Assembly: GCF_910592395.1 (NCBI RefSeq)
Contig: NC_088318.1
Coordinates: 3,968,001 to 4,032,000, forward strand
Direction of reading: 5' to 3'
Source: Lineus longissimus
Taxonomy: Eukaryota; Nemertea; Pilidiophora; Heteronemertea; Lineidae
DNA: 64,000 nucleotides
In this document: positions 46,501 through 57,634 of the stretch, piece after piece
Numbering within the stretch: the stretch's first letter is position 1
Layout of the letters: the number at the start of each line of letters is the position of its first letter
Program-made: the position numbers and the translations under genes
The notes under the pieces: model-generated
What the model was told of the DNA's origin: nothing
Databases searched by the model: none
Seen by the model: only the letters and a program-made list of their open reading frames with translations

Positions 46501-47756
46501 ATCCCTGAACAGTGAAGGTGACAAAAAGTGCAACCAAACCGAAGAAATACAGTAGAACCTCTCTATTAAGGACACCTTCGGGACTGGCAAGTGCTGTCCT
46601 TAATAGAGAGGTGTCCTGATTAGAGAGGTCAAATTGAATAGAAACTACCAATTTGGGACCAAAACTAGTGTCCTTAATAGAGAGGTTGTCCTTAATAGAG
46701 AGGTGTCCGCAAAGGGAGGTTCCACTCTAGTTGGTTGAACATTTGTGTACATTGTAGAATGTCTCCGGTACCTCTCTGAAATTTATAGCCAACCTGTCAT
46801 GGAATAAAATGCAATTGTCTTCTTCTTTTCAGGTTACAAATACTCTGTGATCGCCTCGTAGATAAGTTTGTATCGTCTGGTTTGATGCACCGCGACTCCG
46901 ACCGTGTGAAGATTCATGTGACTGTGATGAATACGATGTTCCGTAAGGATCCCAGTGGGGCGGTCATCCAAGCCAAGAGCGGACAGAGAGGTGCTACAAA
47001 AGAGCGAGTCTCTTTCGACGCTTCTAATGTTTTAAGAGTGAGTGACGCAATCCCTCCTTGTTTTACATAACTCTTGGGCAGTTTTCATTTTCCTGCAGTT
47101 TGAATCATCAAGTTCAAAGACGGAATCCTACAGTTTAAATCATCATGTTCAAAAACAGAATCCTACAGTTTGAATCATCATGTTCAAAAACAGAATCCTA
47201 CTGTTTGAATCATCATGTTCAAAGACAGAATCCTACAGTTTGAATCATCATGTTCAAAAACAGAATCCGACAGTTTGAGTCATCATGTTCAAAGACAGAA
47301 TCCTACAGTTTGAATCATCATGTTTGACAACAATATGAAAAACTCGAAGAAAGCTTGTCAAAGTGAATTGTTTGCAACACCTGACATATGTGTCCGTTCA
47401 TCTACATGTATCTCTGTGGACAAGTGTGTCACAAGCAGACACTGTTATACATACGTGTACTATAAAAAGGACGATCACATGGACACTTTTTTTGTTATTC
47501 AGGGTGGACAAGTGCACTGGTGTTACCTCATGAACAAAGAATATGATCATTGTTCTCCTTGCATGTAAAGCAAGTACAATTGTACACAGTACATAGCCAT
47601 CTATTTCACTGATTTTGCTTCTATGCTTTATTTCAGCTATTTGGAAACTACAGTTTTGGACAGCTAGTCATTGGCCAACTGCATCTATCGCAGAGGTATT
47701 CAACGAGTTGTGATGGTTACTACCAAGCTGCCGCAGTGATAGACTTGCCGTCGTAG
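43551..47756 (+). CDS. ASCC1: activating signal cointegrator 1 complex subunit 1
   Basis: Seven coding exons: 43551-43665, 43758-43955, 44825-45003, 45476-45612, 46104-46223, 46833-47037, 47637-47756. Together they are 1,074 nt, 357 residues plus TAG. The ATG sits in a strong context (ACCATGG), in an exon whose acceptor is at 43523-43524, so a 5' UTR exon lies upstream. The N-terminus 'MDVLRPPLVWAMGQCYRKN' aligns with vertebrate ASCC1. A KH domain follows (FKFIIGKKAETKRRLE), then the AKAP7-type 2H-phosphoesterase domain with both H-x-T motifs (KLHLTLG and VKIHVTVMNT) and the conserved 'EYMNDDP..VDVLYAKV'. The protein works with ASCC2/ASCC3 in ALKBH3-linked alkylation repair, transcription coactivation and ribosome quality control. 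The KH GxxG loop reads GKKA instead of the vertebrate GKRG. Introns host a MITE, a pogo-type MITE and a minisatellite. Confidence 0.95.
44185..44365. repeat. dispersed repeat in ASCC1 intron 2, also near 53440-53730
   Basis: Shared phrases in the same order include 'GGTAGGTC.GATTAAGTTACAC', 'CTGAATCAAA' and 'CCTAACTG'. A related end, inverted, is near 60765-60820. Family not identified. Confidence 0.45.
44512..44785. mobile_element. MITE with AATAGCAT-type inverted ends, short form, in ASCC1 intron 2
   Basis: The left end AATAGCATGCCGCGAAG is inverted at the right end (CTTCGCAGAATGCTATT). It is nearly identical to 24479-24728 over 250 bp. The right end lies only 40 bp before the ASCC1 exon at 44825. 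Confidence 0.85.
46550..46727. mobile_element. pogo/Tc1-type MITE in ASCC1 intron 5 (complete)
   Basis: TA flanks the element on both sides (46548-46549, 46728-46729). Inverted ends are CAGTAGAACCTCTCTATTAA and, at the right, the complement beginning GAGTGGAACCTCCCTTTGCG. Several internal repetitions of 'CCTTAATAGAGAGGT' are present. No ORF. Confidence 0.85.
47090..47325 (+). repeat. 35-bp minisatellite in ASCC1 last intron
   Basis: About 6.7 units of a 35-bp monomer beginning CCTACAGTTTGAATCATCAT and ending AAACAGAAT, with few substitutions. Confidence 0.93.
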
Positions 47757-47892
47757 CAATGGATGTGTGGACTTGTTAACTGTTGTGGTGGTGTTGGTTA
47801 TATTGTATACACCATTCTCATCTCTGTGCTCATATCCATGGGTTAAGGGATTTTGTGCATGGCAGTTGTGTCACTGCTGCAAAAAGTTGTTA

Positions 47893-47898
47893 AATAAA
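47893..47898 (+). terminator. ASCC1 poly(A) signal
   Basis: AATAAA about 140 nt after the ASCC1 stop, followed by a second overlapping AATAAA. Only candidate in the proximal 3' flank. Confidence 0.7.
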
Positions 47899-48039
47899 AA
47901 TAAAACTGTTATTTTTCAAAAGACTTGTTTTCAATTTCGTGCAAGGACCATGATCATGCAAGTTTTTAAAAAAAGAACCCAAGGTTTGAACAAGGTCTTT
48001 TGGATGGTCAGACCAGGTATGACTTGTCTCCTCTAAGGT

Positions 48040-49170
48040 CAGACTAGATACAACACCTCTTCACTGCGCATTTATACTGTTGTTGCCGACGTATGTGTAC
48101 ACTGAACTTGGGATGTGCGTCGGCCCCGTGTTGAAATGCCGTCCAGTGCCAGTTGGTGCGTTTTTCACTGATTTGTGCAAAATTCAACATATCTCAAAAG
48201 TTCAATGGTTAACCCTCGATTTTTTTTGACTTTTGTGTAGCGTAAGCAACTGTCTTTCATGGGAGAATGGTCTCTGTAAGAATTATCAGGAAGAAATGTA
48301 TAATATTTGGGGTTTTTCGTGATTGTCCGGCCCAATTGGCAATATTGCCATTTGGGATGGTGAACAGAGCTAGGAGCAAATGAGACGCTTATGATTTATT
48401 TAAAGAAATAAAATGCCCGATTTAACATCCTGCAGAATCGGGGGAATCGGGCGTTTCCAGTGATATACGACATAAATTGGTTGTCCTCATGCATTCACTT
48501 TGGAAACGCATTTTAAAATAGATGTTACGTCCTGTTAATGGGGCACTTCATCATCACGTACATTTGGGAAAAACTCCCTAACGAGACCTGAAACGAATCC
48601 ATGGACTTGAGAAACATTGTTTACATTGGATAAGTCGAATGCACGTTAACCATAGTACATGTAGTAGCACTTCGCAGAAAAGCCTTATGATGTGACCAAT
48701 TCTCCCAACAGTGATATGTAGGTGCATGTTTGGTAACTGTAGTGTAGCTGCAGTTAGGCGTCTTCACAGCAAAGCCGAGGGCCTATTGGACTGCTTGTCA
48801 GAGTCCATATGAAGGACGTGAGCCAACATGGACCCTATTTATTTCATGACCTTTGAGGTGATGTTTTTTTTATTGTACAATTTGTCCAGTCAGATGAAAT
48901 TTGACACGGTCTCCAAAGAGGTTCAGCTGGATGTGACAGTCTGACAGCTGGCACCAGACAACACTGGAAGTTGATCTTGTCCACAGTGTTTTCAAATGTC
49001 CATCAATATTCATGTGCAGGTGAACAAATTTTTAAAAATGTTTGTGAGTCACTGCCAGCAATTTCTGGCAGTATGTCATCAGCTACTTAGCTTCTTGCTT
49101 CGTTAGTCACAGCTGTACATTGAACTAAAAACACACAAGAAGGAATCAAACAACGCTGTTGTATTTAGTA
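48040..49170. other. intergenic, nothing recognised
   Basis: Space between the convergent ASCC1 and gene B 3' ends. No repeat family or coding segment identified. Confidence 0.5.
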
Positions 49171-49176
49171 ACAAAC

Positions 49177-49182
49177 TTTATT
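49177..49182 (-). terminator. candidate poly(A) signal of gene B
   Basis: The minus strand reads AATAAAG. It lies about 820 nt downstream of the gene B stop and would end its 3' UTR. Confidence 0.5.
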
Positions 49183-49998
49183 TAAAAAAGAGACAGTCGA
49201 TTTGACATGCAGTATCGAATATTACATCGTGCATAATAATTTACAGTCAAAAAACAAATCCGAGTGTATATCTTTAAACAAGAAATAAGTTCAGAATGAG
49301 GTTCATATAACCAGCTCTGACAAAAAGTAAAAATCTACCAAGGAGATTCAAAGACACAGTTCGCCAGCAGTATAGTGCTGCCATTCGGTAAGATAGACTT
49401 TAAATAAAATAAGAGAAAATCCATGCAAAAAAACATCACAAAATTGCTTGGCCAATACCATACTATGAGTTAGCGTCAACATGGTACCAAAGCACATTTT
49501 TGGCATCGTCTGAAACTGAATTCAATTTTTAAACTGAGTTCAATTTTTTTGGCAATGAATACAGGCTAAGATTCTCATGGGAATATGATAGAAATATACA
49601 TGAAAATGTCTTTGCTTACAACCCACCAACAAAAAGTAAACATGGGGCCACAAAATGAAGGGACAACTGTATACATGTATAAAGGCTTTCACATGAAGCC
49701 ATTCAAAGCTGAATGTAAAATATGACCATTGAGTTTCCTTTCAAAATTGAATGTTTGATAGATAAAGTTCACTGTATATATAATGACTAGGTTTTACATG
49801 ATAATTGCAATAAAGACTAACTATGTTCGGATCAATGTTTGCAAGTTACTTTAGACCCAATAGATACTCAAGGCCTATTCTGTTTCACCACTTCCATATT
49901 ACCAGTCCTGCATGCTGTTTTCATTCCCCAATGAATATTACACCGATAGATAAAAATGCAAAAGTAAGAAAGTTTGATCATGTCCATTTCACTTCGCC

Positions 49999-52900
49999 CT
50001 AAGGGGGATGGGTAGGTGGAAAGTGTGCAGACTCCTCATAGGTAGGAAGCTGCAATGAAAAATGCGAACATACTGTTACGCACCCGTCGAAAAGTTATTT
50101 CAAATGGCTCAAATATGGCGTACATTTTTGACAAAAACAATAAGTTCCCTCGACTTTATTCAAGTCAATGAATTCTCCAGGGGCATTTTTAAATTTGCTA
50201 ACAAAGTAGTCAGCAGTAAATGCTGGAGTATAGTGTAGACTACCCCCTGCAAGAGGTGACACCAGTGGAAAATCTATCGACTGCGCTTGTGCTATAAGGT
50301 ATGAATTTACATCAGGCACATAGACTGTGCATGTGCTATAAGGTATGAATTTACATTTGGCACATACATGTACACTGCGCATGTTCTGGAAGGTATGTAC
50401 TCAACATCGCAAGCAGGAGATGTGATGCACGGGAGAACTATATTTACCTCAGGGTCAGCTCTTTTATACTGGTCTTGATTCGTGACAACCTCGGAGTATG
50501 ATGGAGGAGGTGCTACTGTTGGCAGCGGACCAGCAGGCTAGAACAGAAAGAAAACAATCAGGCAAAGGATATAGTATTATTAGATTAACAACCACTGCCC
50601 CAACAGAAATTTGTGCCGTCTTCTCCTGAAGTGCTTCCTCTGGTGATGAAGGGGACTCTTTTCCGAGCCAGTGGTTTCCTGCAATATTTATCACCAATAG
50701 GACTACTACTATAGAGCTACATGTATATCCCTGTTGACACTCAGTTCTCTAATCAATACCAGACTGAATAGTATTAACTAATGTCACTCACTTCTTGAAA
50801 TGAGTACCCCGTCGTAGGCCGAGTTACTGGTACGAATCCCAGGTTGTCGTTGGCAGGGGTAACAGGCATGCGTGGCATCTCAAACTCTTGGCCAGCACCA
50901 CCTCTGACTGGCCTTGCCGGTTCGTATTGCGATAACCTCCTGTTGCTTGCAAGAATGGCAGCTGAAGCGACAATAACATGGCCTAAAATTGCAGAGATAT
51001 CACACAACACAAGCATGAACTCATAATCATAACGTCAACTACAATGTATTACCTTTAGTCTGCTTTGGACTAGCATTGTGTAATCAGATCAGATGGTTTA
51101 TTTAGTTCAGGCATGGGAGTCATAAAGTTTGACAAATTAACTGGAATATGGTAGAGTATAGTTTCACTTTCATTTTAAGTGTTTTGGCTCACCTTCCTCC
51201 TGGTGCCGTCGTCTGCTCTTGTTCAGCATCCACCAGCCGCGTAATATCATCAGAGTGATGAGAATAGCAGCACCTAGCGACCCCAACAGCATCTCAAGGC
51301 TGTCATACCCAGAATCTGAAACAGAATATTTCTCTTTTAGTTCACTGTGGCCTACATGGGCACCTGTAACGAATAGGAGTAAGGCACAGAGCAGATTGCC
51401 AATGCCAGCAGTCCAGACACCAGACCACATTCTACAAGACAGTCCCCTGCACCAGGATTTGTGACAGAAATTCAGGCCCGCAGACACCAATGTTGAGGTA
51501 AAACTGTGGGGAACACAGCATGACCTCGAAATGACACGCCGTTTCATCTCCGCCACAGGACTGAAGTTATAGTTTTAGGCAGGTTGAAGACCGACGGAGA
51601 AGAAGTTCACTGGGACCTTGTTGTGTTTTATTAACTCTCAGGGTTCATGTTTCGAAACATGATTATTGTCTCCAGTTCTCCGTAATGACAAGTCTACTCA
51701 ATTAACTCACAAAAAAACTGCGGTTTGCCGTCAAGAAACACAAAATTGAGTTATTCACAAAGTCATATAAATAATTGTCAAGCATTTTTCACAGCCTAAA
51801 ACGTGTCCCCCCTTCATGGGTCAAGCAATACTCTACAACCCAGAAAGTTTTAATACAACAGTCAGCCTACAATTTAAGGGCAGTGTTAATTTTGAGATAC
51901 AGTTAATTAAGAATAAGATACTTCACTTCAGCTAATTCGTATGCATGATAACTGCACTATGACATTGTGTATAATTGCATTTCTATTTTCCTGGACCAGC
52001 AGGAATTACGAACGGCGTACCCCTCAAACCATACCTTGCCTGGGTCGATCATTTGTTTTCGGACAGTTCAACTCATCTGATCTATCTAAGCAGTCTGGTA
52101 TGTTATTACACTTTCGGAAGAAATCATAACATTTCCCCGTATCTTGACATCGGTAGCCCATACATATATCTGAAATGTAAACAATCATATAACGAAAATA
52201 GTTTAAAGTGATACTATGATGTGATTTACAACTTTGCGGAAATACGTCCGTTTATAATTGTTGATTACAAATGTAAAGCTCAAATTTTCCATTTTTGATT
52301 AGATTTATTATAAAATCGCTGAATGTAAACCACCGCGACCGCGAAAATGTTCATGTTGTGACGTCATCAACGAAAAAACCATCAATTTCTAGAAAATGTG
52401 CATTTCGATTCGAAAATCTTACCGATTTATGGGAAAGTGACGTAGTCATTTGTCAAAAACAGCTAAAACATTATATGGTGAAATTTGACATGAGTTACCC
52501 TTTAATTTCTAGTACCTTAATCCACTAGAGTAATCAATGACGCAGGAAATATTTTCCACAGAGACAAAAGACGCAAGCTTTGAGGTTGTTCTTGAAGGGA
52601 TTAAAGGTCTAGGACAACATGGGCGTGGGATTTAGTTGGCCAGGAGGATAATACCCCTACTCACCACCAGACGCTGATCTCCAATATTGATTTTCCCTAG
52701 TGTTGAAAGGCAGTTTTGGACCAGGCTTGGAGATTTCAGGTAAGCCTACAGTTACCTCCAATGGTCAGCCACATCACAAATGCAGGCAGCAATCCACCGA
52801 TCTTTACAAAGGTCTGTACTCGTAGAGTGATAGCCCTTGGAGTGATTGGTTTATACAGGCAACAGATATTGTACTTAACAGTTCTTCGAATGAGACTTAA

Positions 52901-54635
52901 AACCAAGGTTCCATGTATCTGGTGTCTATGCCAGGGCAGGTCACAGACCTCACCAAGTGAGAAACATGAGTACCTTGCGTGGACTAAACCTCTCACCGAA
53001 GTCGGATTCACCAGGCCAATAAACCCAATTGGCGTATAACCGTAGTGTCACGCATAAACGCTCATCCCGCCTTGGAGGAGGAATACTCCCTGGAGAAAAT
53101 CACCTCCAAGTGCAGAGTGAACGCTGTAGAAGAAGAAGAAGTGAACTAAAACTTTGTAGGTCAAAGATGAGAAACACGTACCACAGTAGCCCTTGTACTT
53201 TACACATGTACCATTAGAACACCTCTTTTCGTCACTGCGACATGGCTTAGGTTTCTGGACTGAAAAACAAATGGTTGCCACATGATGACCTCGTCAAAAC
53301 AATCATTCTGAGTTTGAATATTCCTTTGCATACAAACTTAGTACTTGCCCTGTGGTATAGACTCAAATAAGGGTTAGGCCTATCTGCGTCAATGGCTTGT
53401 GTGCTAACCACATGACGTCAAAAGGTGAGACTACATACATGAGCCAGGTAGGTCTGATTAAGTTACACCAAGTCGCCAAAAGGGGTTTCTCTATCCCACA
53501 GTACATTGAAACTAATGAACACTAAGTTACTCGTTAATACTTTGATAATACACCAAAATTGGTCAAACACAACATAGTCCTCCGACTACAACAGAATGAT
53601 GATGTTCACACAGTAGAAGGAAAATAACTATAGCTGAATCAAAAACAAGCCAGGCCCCTAACTGCTGCATACTTGTCACTTGAAGACTACGAATTAGACC
53701 TCATGGGTCCAGCCTGCCTATCGTCCCCATATAAATCAAAGAAACGCTCTTAGATTTTCTTGTGAGAGCATAGTAGCCTCCACTTAACTTGAGAGTAAAT
53801 ACTGTATCATTTACTTACCACAATATCGAGATGAGTACGCGCACTTGCCAGGGTAGTCAAGACAAGGCTTTGTGTAGTTGTAGTGCCGTAAATTGGAGAA
53901 ACCGCACGGTCGCACTGCAAGTACAAAATGGAAAGTCAAACGGGATTCCGCACGGCCAGCGATTCAGGATATTATTACCATTTTCTTGGGCGGTGAAAAT
54001 AAACCTCCTCATTTCCTGTTTTAAAGTCTGGCGCAGATTAGTTAGTTAAATAGATTCGGTGTCCTGATGAACGTGTGGACAATAGGGCCCGCATTAGGGT
54101 TCCATTCAGAACACCGTACTATATGACTTGATGACGCATCTATTGCTTGGATACTGACTGAGGGGCGGGAAGGACATTGTATTTCTTATGCGAAATTCAC
54201 TTTAACAGAAAAAACTCATAGTAACCGGAAAACTTACTGCAATCACGATCCGAGGTGACACAGTTATCCCCATTTTTTTTTCCACAGTAGACTGCACCTC
54301 GCCTTAATGACCCGCATTTTGCCCATGAAGAATCTGCAAAGAATTTTAAAGAAGATCTTGATGAACAAATACATCTTCTACACTTTAAAAGTGCCACGGA
54401 AATCCCTTGTCCCTTTAACTGGAGTTTCGAGTACCTGGTAACAGATAAATTTCTTAATTTTTGGAGTATGCTAGTGATTTCTACCAACATTCAACCACAT
54501 GCTGTTAACAGACTTTTATAGACACCTAATTAACTTCATTGGAAAAATGGTTTCCAACTCACCACATTTTATTGAATGATTAACGCATTTCCCATCAACG
54601 CACTGATACTTATAAATGGGACATCTCTTTCCCAT
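49999..54635 (-). CDS. gene B: single-pass membrane protein with four half-LDLa-like Cys modules and PY-motif tail
   Basis: Eight exons on the minus strand: 54635-54563, 54333-54238, 53914-53819, 53259-53182, 51315-51193, 50982-50792, 50537-50448, 50049-49999. Total 798 nt, 265 residues plus TAG. Exons 1-5 all end in phase 1. Exons 1-4 each encode one four-cysteine module: CPIYKYQCVDGKCVNHSIKC; a CG..YCG..GDNC..DC type; a CG..PC..PGKC..YC type; and CRSDEKRCSNGTCVKYKGYC. The last gap is always six residues. Exon 5 encodes the membrane span (LLGSLGAAILITLMIL) and a basic stop (NKSRRR). Exons 6-8 are cytoplasmic with 'APPPSYSEV' and 'LPTYEES', motifs of the kind bound by NEDD4-family WW domains. 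An alternative exon 6 acceptor at 50961 keeps frame. No signal peptide is visible; one may lie further upstream. Family unknown. Exon calls rest on splice sites, phase and similarity to gene C. Confidence 0.75.
51935..52025. repeat. dispersed repeat, also (inverted) at 62279-62390
   Basis: 'CATTTCTATTTTCCTGGACCA' and the following 'AATTACGAA' match, in reverse complement, the 62.3-kb sequence; the adjoining 'TGCATGATAACTGCA' also corresponds. A third related piece is at 59575-59727. It lies in the gene B intron. Confidence 0.6.
52203..52505. mobile_element. TTAA-flanked MITE (303 bp), copy 2
   Basis: TTAA at 52203-52206 and 52502-52505. Same sequence as 7976-8310 apart from few substitutions and loss of a block of about 30 bp after 'GACGTCATCAACGAAAA'. 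It lies in the gene B intron between exons 4 and 5. Confidence 0.85.
52895..53145 (+). repeat. SINE-like dispersed repeat with GAA-rich tail, copy 3
   Basis: Shares 'CTGGTGTCTATGCCAGGG', 'GCTCATCCCGCCTTGGAG' and 'GGAATACTCCCTGGAGAA' with the repeat at 1755-1990 and ends GTAGAAGAAGAAGAAG. Confidence 0.7.
53975..54163 (+). repeat. dispersed repeat in gene B intron, copy at 61203-61383
   Basis: Starts 'TTTTCTTGGGCGGTGAAAAT' and ends 'TTGGATACTGACTGAGG', matching the gene C intron sequence at 61203-61383 in the same plus-strand orientation. Relative to the two genes the orientations are therefore opposite, so the repeat was not simply copied with the gene. Confidence 0.7.
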
Positions 54636-56217
54636 AGTTGATTTGGAAGTAGTACTATGGATATCAATCCCGAAGTCAAATCATCTGAAAAAAATTTCAG
54701 GTCAATATTATTTGAAGGGTTGACAATGTAGTTCCTAAAGGATTTCTCTATCGATAGATATTAATTACCCAAAGGATAAATGTTTTAGGCCCACTGTTCA
54801 ACTGGATGAAAAGGCAAAGGGCAGGCCTATCATCATGATCATGCTTATGCCTTGGGCTTGGTATTATGGTAATGAAAATTGATAGGCTAGCTATACTCAC
54901 TAGACTAGTCTCATGCAAATGTAGGCCTATGCTATCCTTAAATTCCTCACCAGAACATCAGTTTCTTCCATTGCATCATTGTCACATCAATACAGTGACG
55001 TCTAATTTCAAGCAATGATGCAAAAATGTTGTGAGAAGAAGCTGAAATCGACAAGAAATGTGAATTTAAATGTGGTATTGTAAATGGGTTCCTGACATGC
55101 CCGAGTATTTGTGTTCTGCGCCAATTGCCGATTAGCGCTATCTTAAGATTGCGCTGCGCATTCTTAGGATCCTTTAATTGCGCGGCAATCTCGAGATCGC
55201 GCAAGGGTGTCTCTGCGCTTTTTGCCGATTGCGCATTTTAGAGATCATCCTTTTATGGCTTTGTAAGAAACAGATTTTCACTCATTTTACGTTGGTGTCT
55301 TTATTTTTAACCTGACTTTTTGCTACACCTTCGATTTGTCACGTTACTGTCATGTGACTGTCTATGGGATGCCGGATATGATGTGAATGCTGGCTCAGGG
55401 TCCGTCTCAAATCTTTGACTATGGTGATTTGTATGATTGTAGGCCTATTTGTACCGATATTTATGCTCCTGGTTTGGCTACTCTAGTTATTATTATAGTT
55501 TCTCCAATTACTTTGGCATTTTACTGCCTTTATAGCATGTTCTAAGCCTCAATTACTGCCACTCTTAATGTCTGTTGTCTTGTCATGTAGGCTAGGCCCT
55601 AGGCCTCCCCTGGCCTCAAGGTCTTCCTTGGGAAGGGAGACCTCATGCAAATGGTTAGGCCCTATTTCTTATAAGACACTCTATGCTTTATGTTATTTTC
55701 TCATTATAAATATAATATCAACTACATGTATTTTCTTTTCCAGGTTACTCCGGCCACAGCTTGCAGATATCCATCCTGAGAGTGACCACGCCCCTTTTGA
55801 TTGATCAAATACATTTGATTATAGTCCTGCCTGTAGTCTCCCTTCTTGGTCCAATTTGGTCATCTCCATTAATGTTGATCCCATTCCCTTCTTAAGCAAG
55901 GGGTCATCCATTTTATGATATGCATCTGAGGGGGGGAGGGGCGTCAATGTAAGCCCTACATTTTTACCATTTGAGGGGGGTGTCCGGAAATCCAGACTTT
56001 TATGCGTATGAAGCCTGCTAAATGGATGGCCCCTTTCCAATACAGCCTGTAAACCGTCCGCCTTTGATAAAATGAAAAACATAAAATTTTCAAGCGCATC
56101 GGTTGAAGTTATTTCACACAGAATGATGTTGATAATGACGATGAATAAAGACCAGGATCACTTCATAATTAATAGTTTATAGTTTATAGTTCATAGCTCG
56201 TACTAATAGTCTGTCTT

Positions 56218-57429
56218 TCACCACACTCCTTTACACACGACACACTTCCAGTTTTCGATTTTCGATTTCTTAGTCAGACGGTAACAGTCGTAATGACACC
56301 ACGTTAGGCATCTTTCACATTCGATCATCTTTGATCCATCGTCAATACCGCGACACTTGCAATGAATCGGCGCGTCGTAGGTTCGCAGAGTGGCGGTTCG
56401 AAATAGGCATTCTGACACGAAACGATTAAAGAAGCCTCTCTTGATTCCGTCGGATAGATCTTTTCGTACATCATCGTATGTCAGCGATACGGGATCCTCC
56501 CCGTAGGCGATCGATACTGCGTAGGCGACGGCAAATGGGCCACAGTCGGAGAAGTTACTTTGTTGCTGCACGTTCGCGAGTTCGAATGACAATTTCTCGT
56601 TCTCTGATTTAACAAATTTTGCCACGGATTGTTGCACTTCGGTCGATATCTCGCCCCGGTGTAGAGAGTCGTATACGGTAACAACGTTGTCTTTATTGCC
56701 GATTGCGTTTGAAGCCGTAACCCAATGGTCGTTTCCAGCATGTATAAATTGGACGAATTTCCCGGACGGTTTCTTGGTTTTAACATGCCCGTGGAGTTGC
56801 CGAACTGTTGATTCGAGGCCCGACAGTGCTGGTTCGATCTTCTTGATTAGACGATTTGATTCTTCCATATGTCGGTCCGTCAGCCAGTTGTTGTCGCCAA
56901 CGTACAGCATCGGGTTGAGGTTGGCATCACGTTGTTGATGTCGACTTGGTTTGGGTCTCTTGCAGGATCGGCTTGGGTGGCAGTGACTAGTACACTCTTC
57001 GTTCTCCCGAAAACAGGCGCATCGTTGCGTATCGCACTTTCCTCTACAGTTGCATTTGGCTTTGGACATCTTTTTCGGGTATGCTGATCTGGCGGCTGAT
57101 CTCAGGGACACGGTGGCGTCGAACTTCGGCACAATCGTGGATGAGTATGGCATTAGGTCACCTCCACGATAAGACCCGATATTGCCATACTCCGTGCAGA
57201 GGTGGTACTGCTTATCGTGATCTCCCGTAATCTTCGTTATGATGGCGGGTAGGCGGCGTGGATTGCTGCTGGCTCTGTCTAGCTTCGGGACTTCAATGGT
57301 TACGTGATCACCGACTTCAAATTCTGCGACCCGAATTCTTTTCCTCCTCTGGTAATTAAGGCGGCCATGCCTTTGATAATGTGAACAGATCTCACTATGA
57401 CACTTTGACCAATATTTTCTGACCATCAT
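56218..57429 (-). CDS. Ginger-type transposon protein, C-terminal part: GPY/F, Cys-rich, Ulp1/C48 protease, PHD
   Basis: A 403-residue frame from ATG 57429 to the TAG that ends at 56218 ('VVCKGVW'). In order: a GPY/F-like segment (VGDHVTIEVPKLDRASSNPR followed by LPAIITKITGDHDKQYHL, about 40-85), a CRC/CXC-like cysteine cluster (KCNCRGKCDTQRCAC, about 122-155), an Ulp1/SENP-like C48 cysteine peptidase with 'NNWLTDRHMEE', catalytic His in 'HAGNDHW', Asp in 'VTVYDS' and Gln/Cys in 'QSNFSDCGPFAVA' (about 178-340), and a PHD finger (CKCRGIDDGSKMIECERCL, to the end). Ginger1 DNA transposons are known for an integrase followed by GPY/F, PHD and Ulp1 domains. The integrase core expected upstream is absent: the start lies in the first of three tandem 100-bp copies. 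It may be a truncated but intact-looking accessory ORF. Confidence 0.8.
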   Translation of the reverse strand: MMVRKYWSKCHSEICSHYQRHGRLNYQRRKRIRVAEFEVGDHVTIEVPKLDRASSNPRRLPAIITKITGDHDKQYHLCTEYGNIGSYRGGDLMPYSSTIVPKFDATVSLRSAARSAYPKKMSKAKCNCRGKCDTQRCACFRENEECTSHCHPSRSCKRPKPSRHQQRDANLNPMLYVGDNNWLTDRHMEESNRLIKKIEPALSGLESTVRQLHGHVKTKKPSGKFVQFIHAGNDHWVTASNAIGNKDNVVTVYDSLHRGEISTEVQQSVAKFVKSENEKLSFELANVQQQSNFSDCGPFAVAYAVSIAYGEDPVSLTYDDVRKDLSDGIKRGFFNRFVSECLFRTATLRTYDAPIHCKCRGIDDGSKMIECERCLTWCHYDCYRLTKKSKIENWKCVVCKGVW

Positions 57430-57634
57430 CTCAGAAGCCTAATTAGCAGTGCTAATTAAGGCGGCCATGCCTTTGATAATGTGAACAGATCTCACTATGA
57501 CACTTTGACCAATATTTACTGACCATCATCTCAGAAGCCTAATTAGCAGTGCTAATTAAGGCGGCCATGCCTTTGATAATGTGAACAGATCTCACTATGA
57601 CACTTTGACCAATATTTACTGACCATCATCTCAA
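57354..57634 (-). repeat. exact 100-bp tandem triplication at the ORF 5' end
   Basis: Units start at 57354, 57454 and 57554 (third unit 81 bp). They differ by single bases. Each encodes, on the minus strand, the same 'KYWSKCHSEICSHYQRHGRL' peptide; units are joined by a 20-bp linker containing stops. Only the first unit is continuous with the long ORF. Confidence 0.95.

Noticed and set aside
51316-51556. Signal peptide-like N-terminus (MWSGVWTAGIGNLLCALLLF) joined to the gene B membrane exon
   Set aside because: A strong acceptor at 51316-51317, in the phase shared by the other exons, cuts into this frame, and the upstream part behaves as intron. An alternative first exon cannot be fully excluded.
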